From contig NC_091875.1 in assembly GCF_019399895.1 (NCBI RefSeq), positions 2,232,001-2,296,000 of the forward strand: a stretch of 64,000 bases of DNA, written 5' to 3'. Position numbers and translations under genes: made by a program. Below, piece after piece: positions 36,700 through 49,164 of this stretch. The notes below the pieces were generated by a model. That model worked only from the letters and a program-made list of their open reading frames with translations. It was not told the DNA's origin and ran no database searches. Numbering within the stretch: position 1 is the first letter of the stretch; every line of letters starts with the position of its first letter. This stretch comes from Cardiocondyla obscurior (Eukaryota; Arthropoda; Insecta; Hymenoptera; Formicidae).

Positions 36700-38900
36700 T
36701 GTACACGCGATGCGGGTCTTCGACACGAGGAGCGTGTGCGAATATCACGCGGGTCGACCGCAAGTAGTAAAGCGCAGAAATCGCGAGCGTCGGCGCATGC
36801 GCGTCATCCTTGGAATGCGCGTTCTCGCGTACCTTTATCTCTCTTTGCCCCGCGCGGCGTGCCAACCCTCTCGCATCATCGCGACCGGCCTGGGTCTTCC
36901 ACTCCTGCTCTCCCTCCCCCGCCCGCCGTGGCCATTGCAACCTCCTCTTTGTTGCCTCGCCGCGCCGCGCCGCGTTTCGGTTTTTGGTACGCCCGGGCCT
37001 CGTGCGGCGACACACGCACACCGACTCCCCTCGTTTCATTCGGGGCGATGCCGATATCACGCGCGAACGCCGACGTGCCGCAATCGCGTCACCGTGAGGT
37101 CGGCCGCACGGCCGTTCGCGCGAAGCCAAACCGTGCGTGCGGCCATGTGCATGTCGCCGCGCGTGTGACATATCTGTGCACGTGCATATTTGTGAAAGAA
37201 ATTGGAAAGCGCGCGCATGCCCGATTGGAGGCGCGCGTGTTCGTATTTGCGTGCACGTCGCGTGCGACGTGACATGCGACTCCCGAACGTTTGAATTTCT
37301 TTCGTCGTTTCTTATACGTCGTTTTATCTTCGTTTTTACTACCCGCGTATATGAGATCTTGAGTAATTTTCAGCCGGGCTTTTTCTCGAACTACCTGCGA
37401 CGAGGCAACGCGTCGGGTGAAGGCTTCGAAGTTTCTTTAAGTTACTCGCGGAATTGGTAATAATGTCGAATTCAAATTCGTTTGACTTTTAATAATTCAT
37501 TACAAAGATGATAAATATCGCAATATATAATGGGTATCGCAAATTGCGTCATGAAGTACGGCCTATGTGTGAAGATAACTTTTATCTACTTTTTAAATAA
37601 AAATTTGATTTCGTAAAAATTTAACCCAGCATTTCACTTCATAATAATGCAGTTCTGGGAGACTTGTGAATTATAAAAATTATTACCGTCGTGCAGTGGC
37701 GCACGGCACACCTAGTTTCATAACAAACGAATGAAGCAAAATGATAAAAATGCACTTTTTTCTGAATCTTTATACGATATAAAAAAAAAATTAAAACATG
37801 ACCGCCGCGGTCGTGCTCAGCGCAAAGTTAGCCGCGAACGGGAACCGGTCGCGCGCGTCACCGACGAAGTCGAGGCGCGCGGGGCAAAAGGCACGCGAAT
37901 TAGCGTCGACGATTACACGAATCGAAGAATTCGAAGGAGCCGCGACGTGACGTTCACTTCGATGGAAAGCAAAGGAGGCGAGCGAGAGCGCGCGTGCGCG
38001 CGCACTCGCGACGAGATCGCTTACCTTTTCTTTCGCGATGTCTCAGCAACGTCGTCTTCACGGCCGATGATTTATCTTGGCGCGAGGCGCAACCCCTCGT
38101 GAGATGGGAGGCAGGGTGGCGCGCGTAGCGTAATCCAGGTAATCCAAGTTGAGGCGGGAGGGCCGTGTTGCGCGGCACCCGCGCAACAGGTGGTCGTCGC
38201 GGGTAAACACTCGCGGGATCAAAATGAATTCGCGTTCACTCGCATCAAACACAGAACACAACCCGCTCTCGCGCGCTCGCACTCGGCACCCGCACACGCG
38301 CGCGTTTCACATCGAGCGGCACGGCACGCTGCTCCGCGAGGAAGTCACCCAGCACCCTCGGACTATTCGGAATCGCAGCCGCGGCTGCGGGTTGGCTCGC
38401 GGGAACGCGGATGACGCGCAATTCCTTCCTCGGGACGAGGTTCGGCCGCGGGTTCCTTTCGACGGCGGCGAGAACGGTACTCCCCAGCGAGAACGGCACA
38501 GGAAGAAATCTCGGCAGTCTCAGCCAGCGGGACCGGTGAACGGTGCAGCGTAAACCGGAACACCAGCTAATCACGACATTTTACCCCGGCAGCCGGCGAC
38601 TGACTGATTCCGTGACCGTGAGTTCCGTGATTTGCCGAGTAAAAGCGGAGTCGCGACCCTCGCGCCACTCACGTCTACTGGTCACCGGCCGCACTAACGC
38701 GCCTTCGCGTTCACCATCTGAACTCTCCACATTCTTTGGCCGATAGTACCAGGATGCACCAATTGCATATCGCGAATAGCCATCCCACTTACGTCGCCAA
38801 TTGGTCATTTCGGCGTAGTATCGTTTGATTGGCTGATTCAGCAGAAAAATTACAAGCGTCGATCGAACGGCATTTCGAGGTGTAAAATATCTATACAGAA
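36700..38900. promoter_or_regulatory. CpG-rich island upstream of Usp12-46
   Basis: About 2.2 kb with very dense CG dinucleotides (GCGCGC runs near 37980-38010 and 38270-38310), interrupted by an AT-rich stretch at about 37440-37800. It is sharply different from the AT-rich flanks. ORFs overlap in all frames, which is expected from GC-rich DNA without stops. It probably includes transcription start sites, for Usp12-46 or an unrecognised transcript. Confidence 0.45.
38796..38833. promoter_or_regulatory. Cluster of CCAAT-type sites
   Basis: GCCAATTGGT at 38796-38805 reads CCAAT on both strands, and GATTGGC at 38827-38833 is CCAAT on the - strand. They lie about 750 bases upstream of the Usp12-46 start, at the edge of the CpG-rich island. 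Binding by NF-Y is inference. Confidence 0.3.
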
Positions 38901-39580
38901 TTATTGTTAATTTCTCAATTAAAATATAAATAGATAAAAAATACGAAATTTAAAACACATGTAGCGACGAAATAAAGTTTTTTAACTAAAAGTTTTACGC
39001 TTATTCAGTTCTAACCGATCCGAATTTTCGTCGCAGGTAGTAACTCGATGCTATCCTTTTCTAAACGGGCGAAGGGGGACGACTCCCCCCCGGCCCCGGC
39101 TGTCTGCCGCCCTATCACTTGATCCAAGGCTCCAACTGTTCAGCATGATATAGAACAGAGCTCGCTGCTTCTGATTGCTTGCGGAAAGCCCGCGCGACGC
39201 ACCGGAATCCGCGGAATACGGAAATTAGTGGTGCGATCCGGTAAACTCGTTCGCGAGTCCAACGATCTTCATCCCGTCGATTTCGCGCTCTGAACTGTCC
39301 TGCATTACGTCGGTTCAAGTACATCAGGACGCAAGCAGACGCAAGCGACACGTGGAACAGTCGCCAGGAAGCGGCGCGGCGTAACGACACGGTGCCACAT
39401 TCACCCCGCTTTCCTCCCTCTTCCCCCTTCCTTCTGCCAATCCCACCGTCTTCCCCCGACGAAGATGCTCTAGCCGACTGATCCCGGTCAACGTCCGTCG
39501 CAATACGATGGAGTTTACGTCGTTGTTCAAGTCCGCGCCAAGTGCTTGTCAGTGCCACGCTCACGTCACCGTGTCATAAA

Positions 39581-41562
39581 ATGGTAAGGTCTCTTTAAGA
39601 GAGAATAATTCTTGCTAGGAGAATGAATCGTTCATTTGCGCCACTCGTCAATTCGACACTTGAGTCTGCGATAACTCGTCCTCTCGCGAAATGAAGTGTC
39701 AATCGTCGTGAACGTGCGTCACGTTGCTCCATGTGATTTTACAAGCTAAAGAAATAGAAACACATGGAAAAAAATTGGTTTATTTTACATACAATATTTA
39801 TTAGAATTTTTTCGAAATTTTTCCGAGGGTGTTTTTTTTTTAATATATTTTTTCTGAGCAAGATAAAACATCTTAGCTTGTTATTACTAATTTGTATGTG
39901 TTTAATATTATAGAAAATTATTATAAAATGGCAAATGTCAACGAGTAAAATTTTTTTATGATTTTAGGGTACAACCATATCGCAATTGGAAAAGGATATT
40001 GGCTCCGATCAGTTTCCGCCTAATGAGCATTACTTCGGTTTAGTCAATGTACGTTTACTCTACGTTAGATAAAATCTATTTGATGATCACCGAATTTTTT
40101 AGTCTACTTTGTTTGCAACAAAAATGTATTTTTGCAGTTTGGTAACACCTGTTATAGCAACTCAGTGCTGCAGGCTTTATATTTTTGTCGGCCGTTTAGA
40201 GAAAAAGTCTTAGAATATAAAGCGAGAAATAAACGAACAAAGGAAACCTTGTTAACATGTCTAGCAGACCTATTTTACAGCATTGCAACTCAAAAGAAAA
40301 AAGTAGGTTCCATAGCGCCAAAGAAGTTTATCGCTAGATTGAGAAAAGAAAAAGGTTAGTATTTTTATTTTAATGTACACTCATATCTGGTAGTAACGTA
40401 AATTTTAATAATTTTTTTTTTTTGTTTTTTTAAGAGGAATTTGATAATTACATGCAACAAGATGCACACGAATTTTTGAACTTCCTTATAAATCACATAA
40501 ATGAAATAATTTTGGGTAAGTATTTATTTTTCACGTTTGATAGTGCACATAGCGCTATATTTATCATTATAATTGCATTGTATCAGCGGAGAGAACTCAG
40601 AGCAGGCCGACCGGAGGAAAATGTGGGGCAGGGGATGCTACAAATTCACCACCAGAGCCCACATGGGTTCACGAGATATTCCAAGGAATACTGACGTCGG
40701 AAACACGCTGCCTTAACTGTGAGACTGTTTCTAGCAAAGACGAGGACTTCTTTGATCTGCAAGTTGATGTAGACCAGAATACTTCGATCACACACTGCCT
40801 CAGATGCTTTTCCAATACAGAAACCCTGTGTAGTGACAACAAATTCAAATGCGATCACTGCAGCAGTTACCAAGAGGCCCAGGTATTAACGGCGTACCGT
40901 TAATTTGTTTTATCGCTTTATCTTTTGCATTGATCACAAATAATTTACTCAAACCTGATTATTTTACATTTTACAGAAACGAATGAGAGTGAAGAAACTA
41001 CCTATGATACTAGCGTTGCATCTAAAAAGGTTTAAATATGTGGAACAATACAATCGCCACATAAAAGTATCTCACAGAGTAGTTTTTCCATTGGAGCTCA
41101 GACTTTTCAATACTGTTAGTACTTCCGAAATTACTCATAAAAATATGATAAAAATCCATCCAAATAGACATTTCTTGTCAAATAATTATTTTAGTGTTCG
41201 AAGAAAATATATATTTGTTTTAATTATAGAGTGATGATGCTGTAAACCCAGATCGACTATATGATTTGGTGGCTGTTGTGATACATTGTGGAAGTGGGCC
41301 TAACCGAGGGCATTACATTTCTATAGTTAAAAGTCATGGATTTTGGTTGCTCTTTGACGATGATATGGTCGATGTAAGTGTTTTTGTATTACAATGAAAA
41401 TATTTATGAAACTACGTGTACAAGATATTAATTATTTAATTTATATACTTTTAGAAAATCGATGCGTCAACTATAGAAGATTTTTATGGACTCACGTCAG
41501 ATATTCAGAAGAGCTCTGAAACTGGTTATATCCTGTTCTATCAATCGCGAGATTGTAGTTAA
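39581..41562 (+). CDS. Usp12-46: Ubiquitin-specific protease USP12/USP46
   Basis: Cysteine deubiquitinase, activated by UAF1/WDR48 and WDR20 in other animals. Exons: 39581-39583 (ATG only), 39968-40048, 40138-40354, 40435-40515, 40587-40882, 40977-41114, 41230-41373, 41455-41562; phases join into 355 aa, against about 366 in human USP46. The start region QLEKDIGSDQFPPNEHYFGL and the Cys box FGNTCYSNSVLQALYFCRPF are family-typical; catalytic Cys is residue 33. YMQQDAHEFLN, the zinc-binding CLNC and CDHC pairs, LALHLKRFKY, and the His box NRGHYISIVKSHGFWLLFDD (His about residue 300) follow. The protein ends GYILFYQSRDCS. The first coding exon is just the ATG before GTAAGG, so most of its exon is untranslated leader in the CpG-rich region. 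Confidence 0.97.
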
Positions 41563-42054
41563 AGTTTAATATGAATAGCAATTGAAGTTAAACACTCCTA
41601 TATGCTAATTTCGTATTTTAACAAAGCGCGCGCGCAGTGCATGTGAATTTTTGAATGTTCTAATGGTTTGTCAGATTATTTATATATATGAGAATGGAAT
41701 ATATGACGTAATTTCGTAATGTTTCGGCTCTCGTAGAATATATAGAAAGAGAAGCGAAATGTAGTTCTATAACTTATCTAAATTTTGTAGAGAATTTGTG
41801 GTTATATATACGTATATATATATGTATATATATATAGTATATATAACGAAGCAATCATTCGAGTTGGAGAACAACATTTGAAAGCAGTTCATGTTATGTG
41901 ATGCGCTTTATATTTACGTTCAAAAGCTAGTCTGCCTTTCGAAGAGAATGAGCAATTTACGTTATTACAATAACTTACGTGTCCATTAATAAAAAAAAAA
42001 AAAAAAACGTTGGAAGCACTATCAGATTCTATAAAAATGTAAAGATATGACTGA

Positions 42055-42060
42055 GAATAA
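42055..42060 (+). terminator. Polyadenylation signal of Usp12-46
   Basis: AATAAA about 490 bases after the stop; earlier A-rich sites are possible. Confidence 0.4.
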
Positions 42061-42595
42061 AAATATTGTTATGAAACTCATGCATTTTTCTTATTATATC
42101 TAATCGACATTGGATTCATTCCCCAACCGCGCATTGAACTGTACACTGAAAAGCAGATATGGCATTTGCTACCATTTCTGATGATGAGTGTACATATAAT
42201 TAGCATGTTCTATATTATATTCTTTAAATCTAAAAAATAACATATACTAATTATACATTAAAGCTTACCGAGTAGTTCTGATGCACCCCTTTCGGAATGC
42301 ACGTGACGCAATTGTTCGTATGCTCATTTAAATAAAATAAAAAAAAATCGAATAAGAAGAAATTTAATATAAATGTTGCAATAGCTCCCTACAAAAGTAT
42401 TAAAGTTTTTTTTTTTTAATAAGGTAATTATAAAATTTTTATAACCATTTTTTAATTAAATTTTCACTTTTACATGTCATTAAATGTATATTACTATATA
42501 TAAATAATATATATAATATACATAAAGCTACTATTTTAAATAGAGTATACCTTCTAACTTAAAAAAATTAATTTAACTTTGACCGCGTTCCGATA

Positions 42596-42601
42596 TTTAT
42601 T
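42596..42601 (-). terminator. Polyadenylation signal of SREBP
   Basis: TTTATT on the + strand, AATAAA on the coding strand, about 200 bases after the SREBP stop. Confidence 0.45.
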
Positions 42602-42798
42602 AACAATGTTGAAAATTGCTAGTTATGATGTATATCATAAATTTTCAGTATAAACAATGAATATCGAAATGCAGCTTCTGTAATAAAAATATCAGAGAAT
42701 TGTGCAATCTAATAATTCTGTTATATGTAACATCTACGTATATAATAAAGATTGTTTTAACATGTTACATACCTACGTCAAACCAATTAAGAATCACG

Positions 42799-45700
42799 TC
42801 AATTAACAGTGATCGCAGAACCTAACTGTCTCATTAATTTGTAGCATTCCTGAAGACGTTTTCTGTCTCCTATTCGTTCGAGAGTTTTAGCAGCCTCTGC
42901 GAGCATGCCAGCACGTTCCCCTGGTGAAGCCAATAGCAATGTCGGCAAATGCCTGCACGCTAGGCATAACGCAACTGCGTGCTCTCTTTCACTGTTATTT
43001 TGTTCCTGTGATCGATCCTTGCCGCATATAATTGAAGAACGCGAAATTCTGTGATGTACACTGCGATCTAATAAAATCTGAGTTTTCACTGGCGTAGCTC
43101 CGGCCATGATGCGCGCTGTAGCCTCATATAAAAACACTCGCGTCAATACAGACTAAAATAAAAATAAATAAGTAACCCCATTACATATATCGTACAATTA
43201 AATAAAAAGTTACGTTGTAATAAACCATTAATTTGTTGTCAGCCTGTTTCTCATTAAAATATTAAGTTAAAATAAAATTGTGTGGATATACGCTTACCGG
43301 AATGTGTTGACACAATTGTCTCAAGCACGCTAGATCACGTTGAAAGCCAGCGAGAGACACGTTTGCGACCGATCTTTCTGGCTCCGTGTCTAATTCCTGC
43401 CAAAGAATTGTACGTATCTCAAGAAGCCAATCGCAAACCAATAATTGAGTAAGCTGAAAAATTAACGAAACAAATTAATAGAAGATGAAGAACGGTTGTA
43501 CATACATGTAATTTAAGCAAAATAGATATAAAATTATCACATATATGTATATATATATATGGATATATATACATATACAATTGGTGCTGCGACCTGCCAC
43601 AGGAGTTGCACTGCAGGAGTATTGCATAGTTATATTTCATGCAATGCAACTACAATGCACACTTGTAGCAGGTAAACGCACAGTTCACGCTTAAAAGAAG
43701 TTAATCTTTGTAACCGATTCTTCAATAAAATAAAATATCTCAAAATAAAATTTATTCACTTGGCGTAAACTTTCGTCATTGTATTGATAAAATTATGTAG
43801 ATTATTTGTCAATTAAAAATTATATTCTATTAACTCACCAAGACTTGCTGTGACGATTGCTCTTTGCAGTGATAGTACACCATGGACTGCTCAAGAAACA
43901 GTCCCGCTTGATCAATGAAACGCGTAGAAGCCAACTTTGTGGGGTGTTTTGCTACTAGAAGAACACTGAGAACAGCGTGGGGTAACGGACTACTACTGCT
44001 GTTGTTATCGCCGATTTGGAAGTTTCTATCGTACGGGAATTTACTTTCTACAATGCTCCATGCTTTTGAATCCTCTTCTCCCAATCGCCAACTCGCGGCA
44101 GCGCAAATTACCGCTCCCCACCATAATCCAATCTCATCCTCGCAGGCTGCAAAAAAATAAAATTAAACACGTCGCGTAACAACACAAATATTAATAATAG
44201 TAAATTAATAATATATTAATTAAAAATACATTAATAAATATTTTTAATAAGTTTTAATAATTTCTTACTTGCTGTACTAATTTTATCGGCGCACGAAAAA
44301 CAGGCATCGGCTTCCGCGGAAGCCATGATAATCCGTCCTAACTCGAGCACGGTGGACGCGTGACATTCCCCAACTGTTAATAAACGTAGACATTGTTCGA
44401 TCAAGTGATTCCTGTATGCACGAGCCGCATACGAAAGCGGATCTGCACGACTGCTTTGCGATGTGAATTCGCTGTCGGGTTGTTTTTTGTACTGCCATTT
44501 CTGTGACGCTAAAAATTTAGCACCCTCATCGGACATAATCCATTTCAATTTCGATGGAACGGTACAGGAAGACAGCAGGATACGCGCTTTGCCCAGATAA
44601 TATTTGTGTATGTACGGAAAGAATGATTGTTTTAGACACAGAGCAACGTTCGTGTAGATTTCCGCCAAAAGTGGCTTTGGCATACTTTCGCCGGCAGCTT
44701 CTGCGTAATTAACAGCGCAAAGGGCGAGATACAGAGTCGAGTCTTTTATCCCTTCGGACATACGAAGGCAGAGCATATGCTGGTAAACGGTAGCAATCTC
44801 CACTGCAGACGTCTCCGTCTGTTGCCGCTCCGATTTCTCCAACAGCCACTTACTAATCTGCATGACCCATCTACCCAGCCATAATTTGTGGAGAATCTGC
44901 CGTACTATCTGCCATGAAGTAGCGAGAAAAATCTCTGTACGCGATAATGGGAAGGACCGACCGAAGTATTGGAGACACTGGTGTAAATCTCGGTATGCCT
45001 GATTGCATTCGTGTTTGGATATATTAAATTCAGCTTGACGTCTCCAACGACGTACTTCGAGGAAGACCTTGCTATCAGTAGGCAAAACGGGATCACCGTA
45101 CAGTAATAGCTTACAAAGACCTACTGCCAAGAGTATCAAGTTCGTAAACCAGAGAACAACATTACTCCACGATTGTTTGTCTGATTCTAGATGATCTATA
45201 ATAAAAAAAAATATATATATATTAGCAATAAAGAATTTGACAAAATTGCGTACGAAAAATATTCCACTTATGTTCGTTACCTTGATAATTGAGTATCGTT
45301 CGTCCATCTATTTTCGTGTTCACGTAATCGTAATTAAATCTTCCAATATTGTTTACGAGAATGCCGAGAGGATTGAACGCTAAAAATAGCAGCATAAATC
45401 CGCATAATGTTAATCGAGTGTGATCTCTCATGCCTCCGTTGGACGAAGTAGGTACAGGCTGTAGATTGTGCAGGGTATCTGATTCGTCTTTTACTGATGA
45501 AGGAGATGGTGGTGACATTGGTGCAGGTGCAGGTGAAAGGGATGGCTCGCTCGAGTCGGAGCGAGGAGGTGTTAGTTCTCCGACCAATAAATCACGAAGA
45601 TTTTGTCGTTGCGCAGTCATCTTTAAGGTCATGTTCTCAGCTTTTAATTTTGCATTGGTATTTTGCAGATACCTACGACATACGATACAATCAAAAGCTA

Positions 45701-47039
45701 TTTTGTTACAAAAATTTTATTATTATTTTTACCTGATGTAGTCGATTGTTTTTCGTAAAATCGCCGATTTGTTCAGCTTAGCATCGACGCCAACTATAAT
45801 GTTTTTCAGTTCAATTATTTTATCGTTAATCGATGTCCTGTAACGACGCTCTATAGCGTTATGGGCGCTACGTTTCACCTCTCTTACTCTCGGTACACCC
45901 ACGTGTGTGCCTGTGTTTAGCCGATTAATTTGTACCTTGTCAGTATCCAGTACTACAGGAATTCCTTGAATCATATTATAAAATTATATAGATGTGCACT
46001 ACAAGAGTGCAATCACATTTTTATTTTGTATTATAATTAACTGCTTGTGCAAATATAATAAGGTAAAAAAATATAACTTTTTTTATTTACCAGTGGTCAA
46101 TACTGTTCCACTTGTGGTATTCACTAAAGTGTGTATCTGATGTGGAACAGGAGTTGATGTGATGGTCTGCCCACCCTTTGAATATACTAGGGATTCTGAC
46201 TTAATTAATTTAGCTGGTAAAAGCAGCTGTTGTTGAGTAACTGGGGCTAAAGTCACAACATTTGGTGATTGTACATTGAAATTTACATTTTGTGGTATTG
46301 CATACTGTGAGCTGAACACTGTAGATTTTGCTGAGGGCATTATTCTCTGCGACGCGTTTTGTGGTACAGCTGCAATATCCTGCTTTATATAAGCAACAGG
46401 TTGATTGCTGTCTGTCTGTTGTTGAGTCACCATAACATTTGTATTAGGTGACTCAAGGATTGCTGGATCCTTGAAGTGTTTGAAATCCATAAATTCGTCA
46501 TTATTCATAAAAAAGTTAAAATCTCCATCCACTGGCATAGGCTCTTCCAATTCAGAAAGCAGAGCTTCATCACTAAACAGCTCATTTTTCAGCAGCTCGC
46601 TTTCGCAATTTGTGAGGAGATCTGCAAGTTAATGACTGATTAAATATATCAGTAATAATAAACAAATATTTTTAATCAAATGTGCTTGTTAGCTTTAATT
46701 ACTTATCGTGCATTTATTTACAATTTTGCGAAGTGGTGGAAAACATGGTTAAGTGATGCAATTGTTGCGCGACGCGATCGCTTACACAGATTCACTGACG
46801 ATAAGTAAGCAGATAAGAAGCGGAGAAGAATGCTTTATCGCTTTATTAGCAAAGTAAGATAGATTATTGAAAAACGTGCGAGTGACATATTCGAAAGGCA
46901 GAAGAGAGATCGAAGATGAACGGAGTGAACAAAACCTACCATCGATGCCAGTGACTTCATTCAAATTAAAGCTGTCACTCGACTGGAAATTCGGGAAATC
47001 ATTTTTCTGGGCAGGTGCCCAGCTGCCCGGGTCTGCCAT
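42799..47039 (-). CDS. SREBP: Sterol regulatory element-binding protein (membrane-bound bHLH-Zip factor)
   Basis: ER-anchored transcription factor for lipid synthesis genes. The N-terminal half is released by Golgi proteases. Exons (- strand): 46940-47039, 46091-46621, 45733-45964, 45281-45672, 44269-45195, 43839-44146, 43298-43453, 42799-43152; phases join into 999 aa. An acidic N-terminus (DDLLTNCESELL.., EALLSELEEP) is followed by a glutamine/threonine-rich region. The bHLH spans about 241-292 with NAIERRYRTSINDKIIELK; the tyrosine at 252, replacing the usual arginine, is the SREBP hallmark. A leucine zipper follows to about 318. TM1 is about 375-394 with the FNP motif needed for Site-2 cleavage, preceded by LTLC. 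The lumenal loop has RTIL (412-415), a candidate Site-1 RxxL site. TM2 is about 429-452. The C-terminal half is the Scap-binding regulatory domain. mir-33 lies in the intron 43454-43838. Confidence 0.97.
43592..43673 (-). ncRNA. mir-33: microRNA mir-33 precursor
   Basis: On the - strand this 82-base segment folds into an imperfect hairpin. Its outer stem is ACCTGC/GCAGGT and its inner stem ATTGCAT/ATGCAAT, with a loop of about 11 bases. The 5' arm at 43640-43660 begins GTGCATTGTAGTTGC, identical to the known miR-33-5p as I recall it, with seed TGCATTG; the star strand is about 43604-43624. It sits in an SREBP intron on the same strand, as mir-33 does in Drosophila SREBP and vertebrate SREBF genes. 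It should therefore be co-transcribed with SREBP. In flies and mammals miR-33 represses fatty-acid oxidation and lipid-export genes, complementing its host. Short ORFs over this stretch are not genes. Confidence 0.95.
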
Positions 47040-49164
47040 TATCGTAATCGGCCGCAGGCCGATGTGTCCGAGCCGTCTCGTCGAACAAAATCCGTGGAAA
47101 TCCGTCGAAATCGGTTGAAATCCGTCGAGATTGCGGAGCGCGCGGTTGTAGAATACGCTAAACGCAATAGCTGAAAAATTACAAATGATCATACGAGTGC
47201 TGCGCGACCAATCCGGGCCGTCGCCGCCGATCAGACGATCTTGCGTCATCGACGGCGTCGAATAGTGCATTCTGAAACCCATCGAAAACACATCCAAATA
47301 ACCCTACTTTACGTAACTTACTTAGAGATTCTACTGTAGGATCTTTAACGCAACACGTACGCCAGCGTCTCCACCGGAAGCAAACCGCGATGCCGGCGCG
47401 CTCGGTACCTCAGCGCTATCGCGAATCGCGGCCGACTGCGCGAAATAAATCTCCGCGAGCGGCCGACTTCCCGCTATTCTCAAATGCCAACGTTCGCTCA
47501 TCGTTTATGCAGGCCAGTTAAAATTCACGTTCAATACTTATATACTAAGCTACAATTGACAAGAAATTAATTCTATTATGTTCTTTGTCGACAGAAGTCA
47601 AGATATAACCTCATCAGCAGTTCTCACCGAGTCCGAAGTCCTAAAAACTCGGAGGGGGAGGGGGGGTTCGTCATTGTGGACGAAACCTCACCGACACGGA
47701 ATAAATCCATTTTGTCATATCGGTGATTAGCGCGTCGAACGAAAAAGTTTTACACTCACTTGAGAATCAATGCGAGAAAAATATCCATTGTTGGCAGCGG
47801 AAGCGAATGAAGATAAGATAAGAAGAGCCGAAAAAGGCGGGCGCAAGAGCCGCGAGAACGTTGGCAGAACTGATCTGGACGGTGGAGGGAGTCTCGCAAC
47901 AACACGATCCAAAAGAGAGAAGGTAGTATACAGTCTACACAATCAAGCATCGTGTATCCGATCCGTTACCGTGTGAGGGAGCCCCGTTGCAAGTCGGGTA
48001 ACCGAATATGTACGTATGTCGTCGTGTTGCGCGAGCGACGTAGGCGCCGTTTGAAACGCCCGTTGTCGCCGAGACGCTGCGGCTTATCACGGCACGGGCC
48101 GTCTCATTCTCGCGTTTGTGCGCGGTGCCGAGAAACCGAGGATATCGTGGTGTACTTTGACGAACTTTTGCGCGGCGTTGCGTGCTTTCGAGGCGGGCTA
48201 CGCGGGATCGTGCAAGAGTGCGGCGAGAGCGCGCGCGAGAGAGGAACAAAGAGGCGCGATAAGGACAGGGAGCGTACGAGGGGAGCGCGCGCGCGAATTC
48301 GCTCGCCGCTCGCATGTGTGTGTGCTCTCGCGCTCGCGCCTTCCACCGCTGCTGCGTTCCTGGGACGACGCTCGCCGGATCTTCCCGACGTACCGTGTAT
48401 ACGTGAGACACGCGCGCGCGAACGTGTGCACCAGCCGGCGACTTGCCGTCGGAGACGACGAAACCGAAGAAAGTCTGCACTGGATCGAGCAGGTATCGAA
48501 GGCCGATAGCTCGTCACGCGACTCGCGGGGCTAAGATGCCCGACGTAGCTGCCCGCCAGCAACGTCAGCATCGAGGCGGGCAGACCGCGCGCTCGGGCAG
48601 TCGCACGTTTTATCGTCACCGCGAGCACGCTGTGGATCCGCACCCGTTGATCGCGTTGAAACATTGACCTCGAGAACTTTTATCCCAGAACCAGTGTTAT
48701 TTTTATGGTTGTCGCCAGGGAGCATGCTTGGGATTCCGGAGGAACATTCGCTTGAGGGACGGTCAAAGGACGTTCTACTGATTCGACAAAACGTTTGGAT
48801 GAACGTGCAATAACAGTTTTGACGATTTGTGTGCGTTTCAAAGCCCTGAAACGATTAATAAACTGTGCAGGATTCTATGTGCATGATATAATCAACAATT
48901 GTAGAAGAATAATAAAGGAGATAGTTATAGGAAAAAGAAACAATTGAGCTGTCCAATGCTGCAACACTGCATGCTTGTATATGGTTGATACAGGTATTTC
49001 TCTAAACAAAAATTTTAATCATTGAAATTACAGTATAACTTATAATAATATTCTTTGTACAGCATATGCCAATCCTGGGCAGCTGCCAGTGTTTCTTTAG
49101 GGATATATATTTGAAAGAGTTCTCTTGGTATCTATCAATGTTGTAAATTGAATCAAATATCGAG
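47040..49164. promoter_or_regulatory. CpG-rich divergent promoter region between SREBP and the PWWP gene
   Basis: The two start codons lie 2.1 kb apart, head to head. About 47300-48650 is dense in CG dinucleotides and holds overlapping ORFs of up to 186 codons in several frames on both strands. These are typical of GC-rich DNA, and none has a recognisable domain. A G-run, GGAGGGGGAGGGGGG, lies at 47651-47665. The leaders and start sites of both genes are expected here. Confidence 0.5.
48994..49062 (+). other. Probable short intron in the leader of the PWWP gene
   Basis: CAG before GTATTT at 48991-48996 and a TTTGTACAG acceptor ending at 49062 bound a 69-base AT-rich intron ahead of the start codon at 49165. 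Splice consensus only. Confidence 0.4.

Larger units (their letters stand above)
41563..42798. other. Convergent 3' region of Usp12-46 and SREBP
   Basis: Shared 3' space of two tail-to-tail genes, AT-rich, with an alternating TA repeat at about 41803-41842 and an A-run at about 41991-42006. No coding exon. Confidence 0.6.

Noticed and set aside
36610..38574. Many overlapping ORFs of 60-220 codons on both strands of the CpG-rich island
   Set aside because: They overlap in several frames, are arginine/alanine/proline-rich as expected of GC-rich DNA lacking stops, and have no domain or splice logic.
39115..39564. 149-codon ORF on the - strand just upstream of Usp12-46
   Set aside because: Arginine-rich, no family resemblance, lies in the GC-rich leader/promoter of Usp12-46, and overlaps a second ORF in another frame.
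40452..40694. Apparent read-through of Usp12-46 exon 4 into the intron, and an apparent frameshift near 40615
   Set aside because: A GTAAGT donor at 40516 and an acceptor before 40587 restore the family reading frame; no frameshift is needed.
43419..43649. 76-codon - strand ORF across the mir-33 hairpin
   Set aside because: It runs from an intron into SREBP exon 7 in the wrong frame; the hairpin explains the conserved sequence.
47935..48664. Overlapping ORFs of 138-186 codons between SREBP and the PWWP gene
   Set aside because: Open in several frames at once because of GC-rich composition; no recognisable protein.
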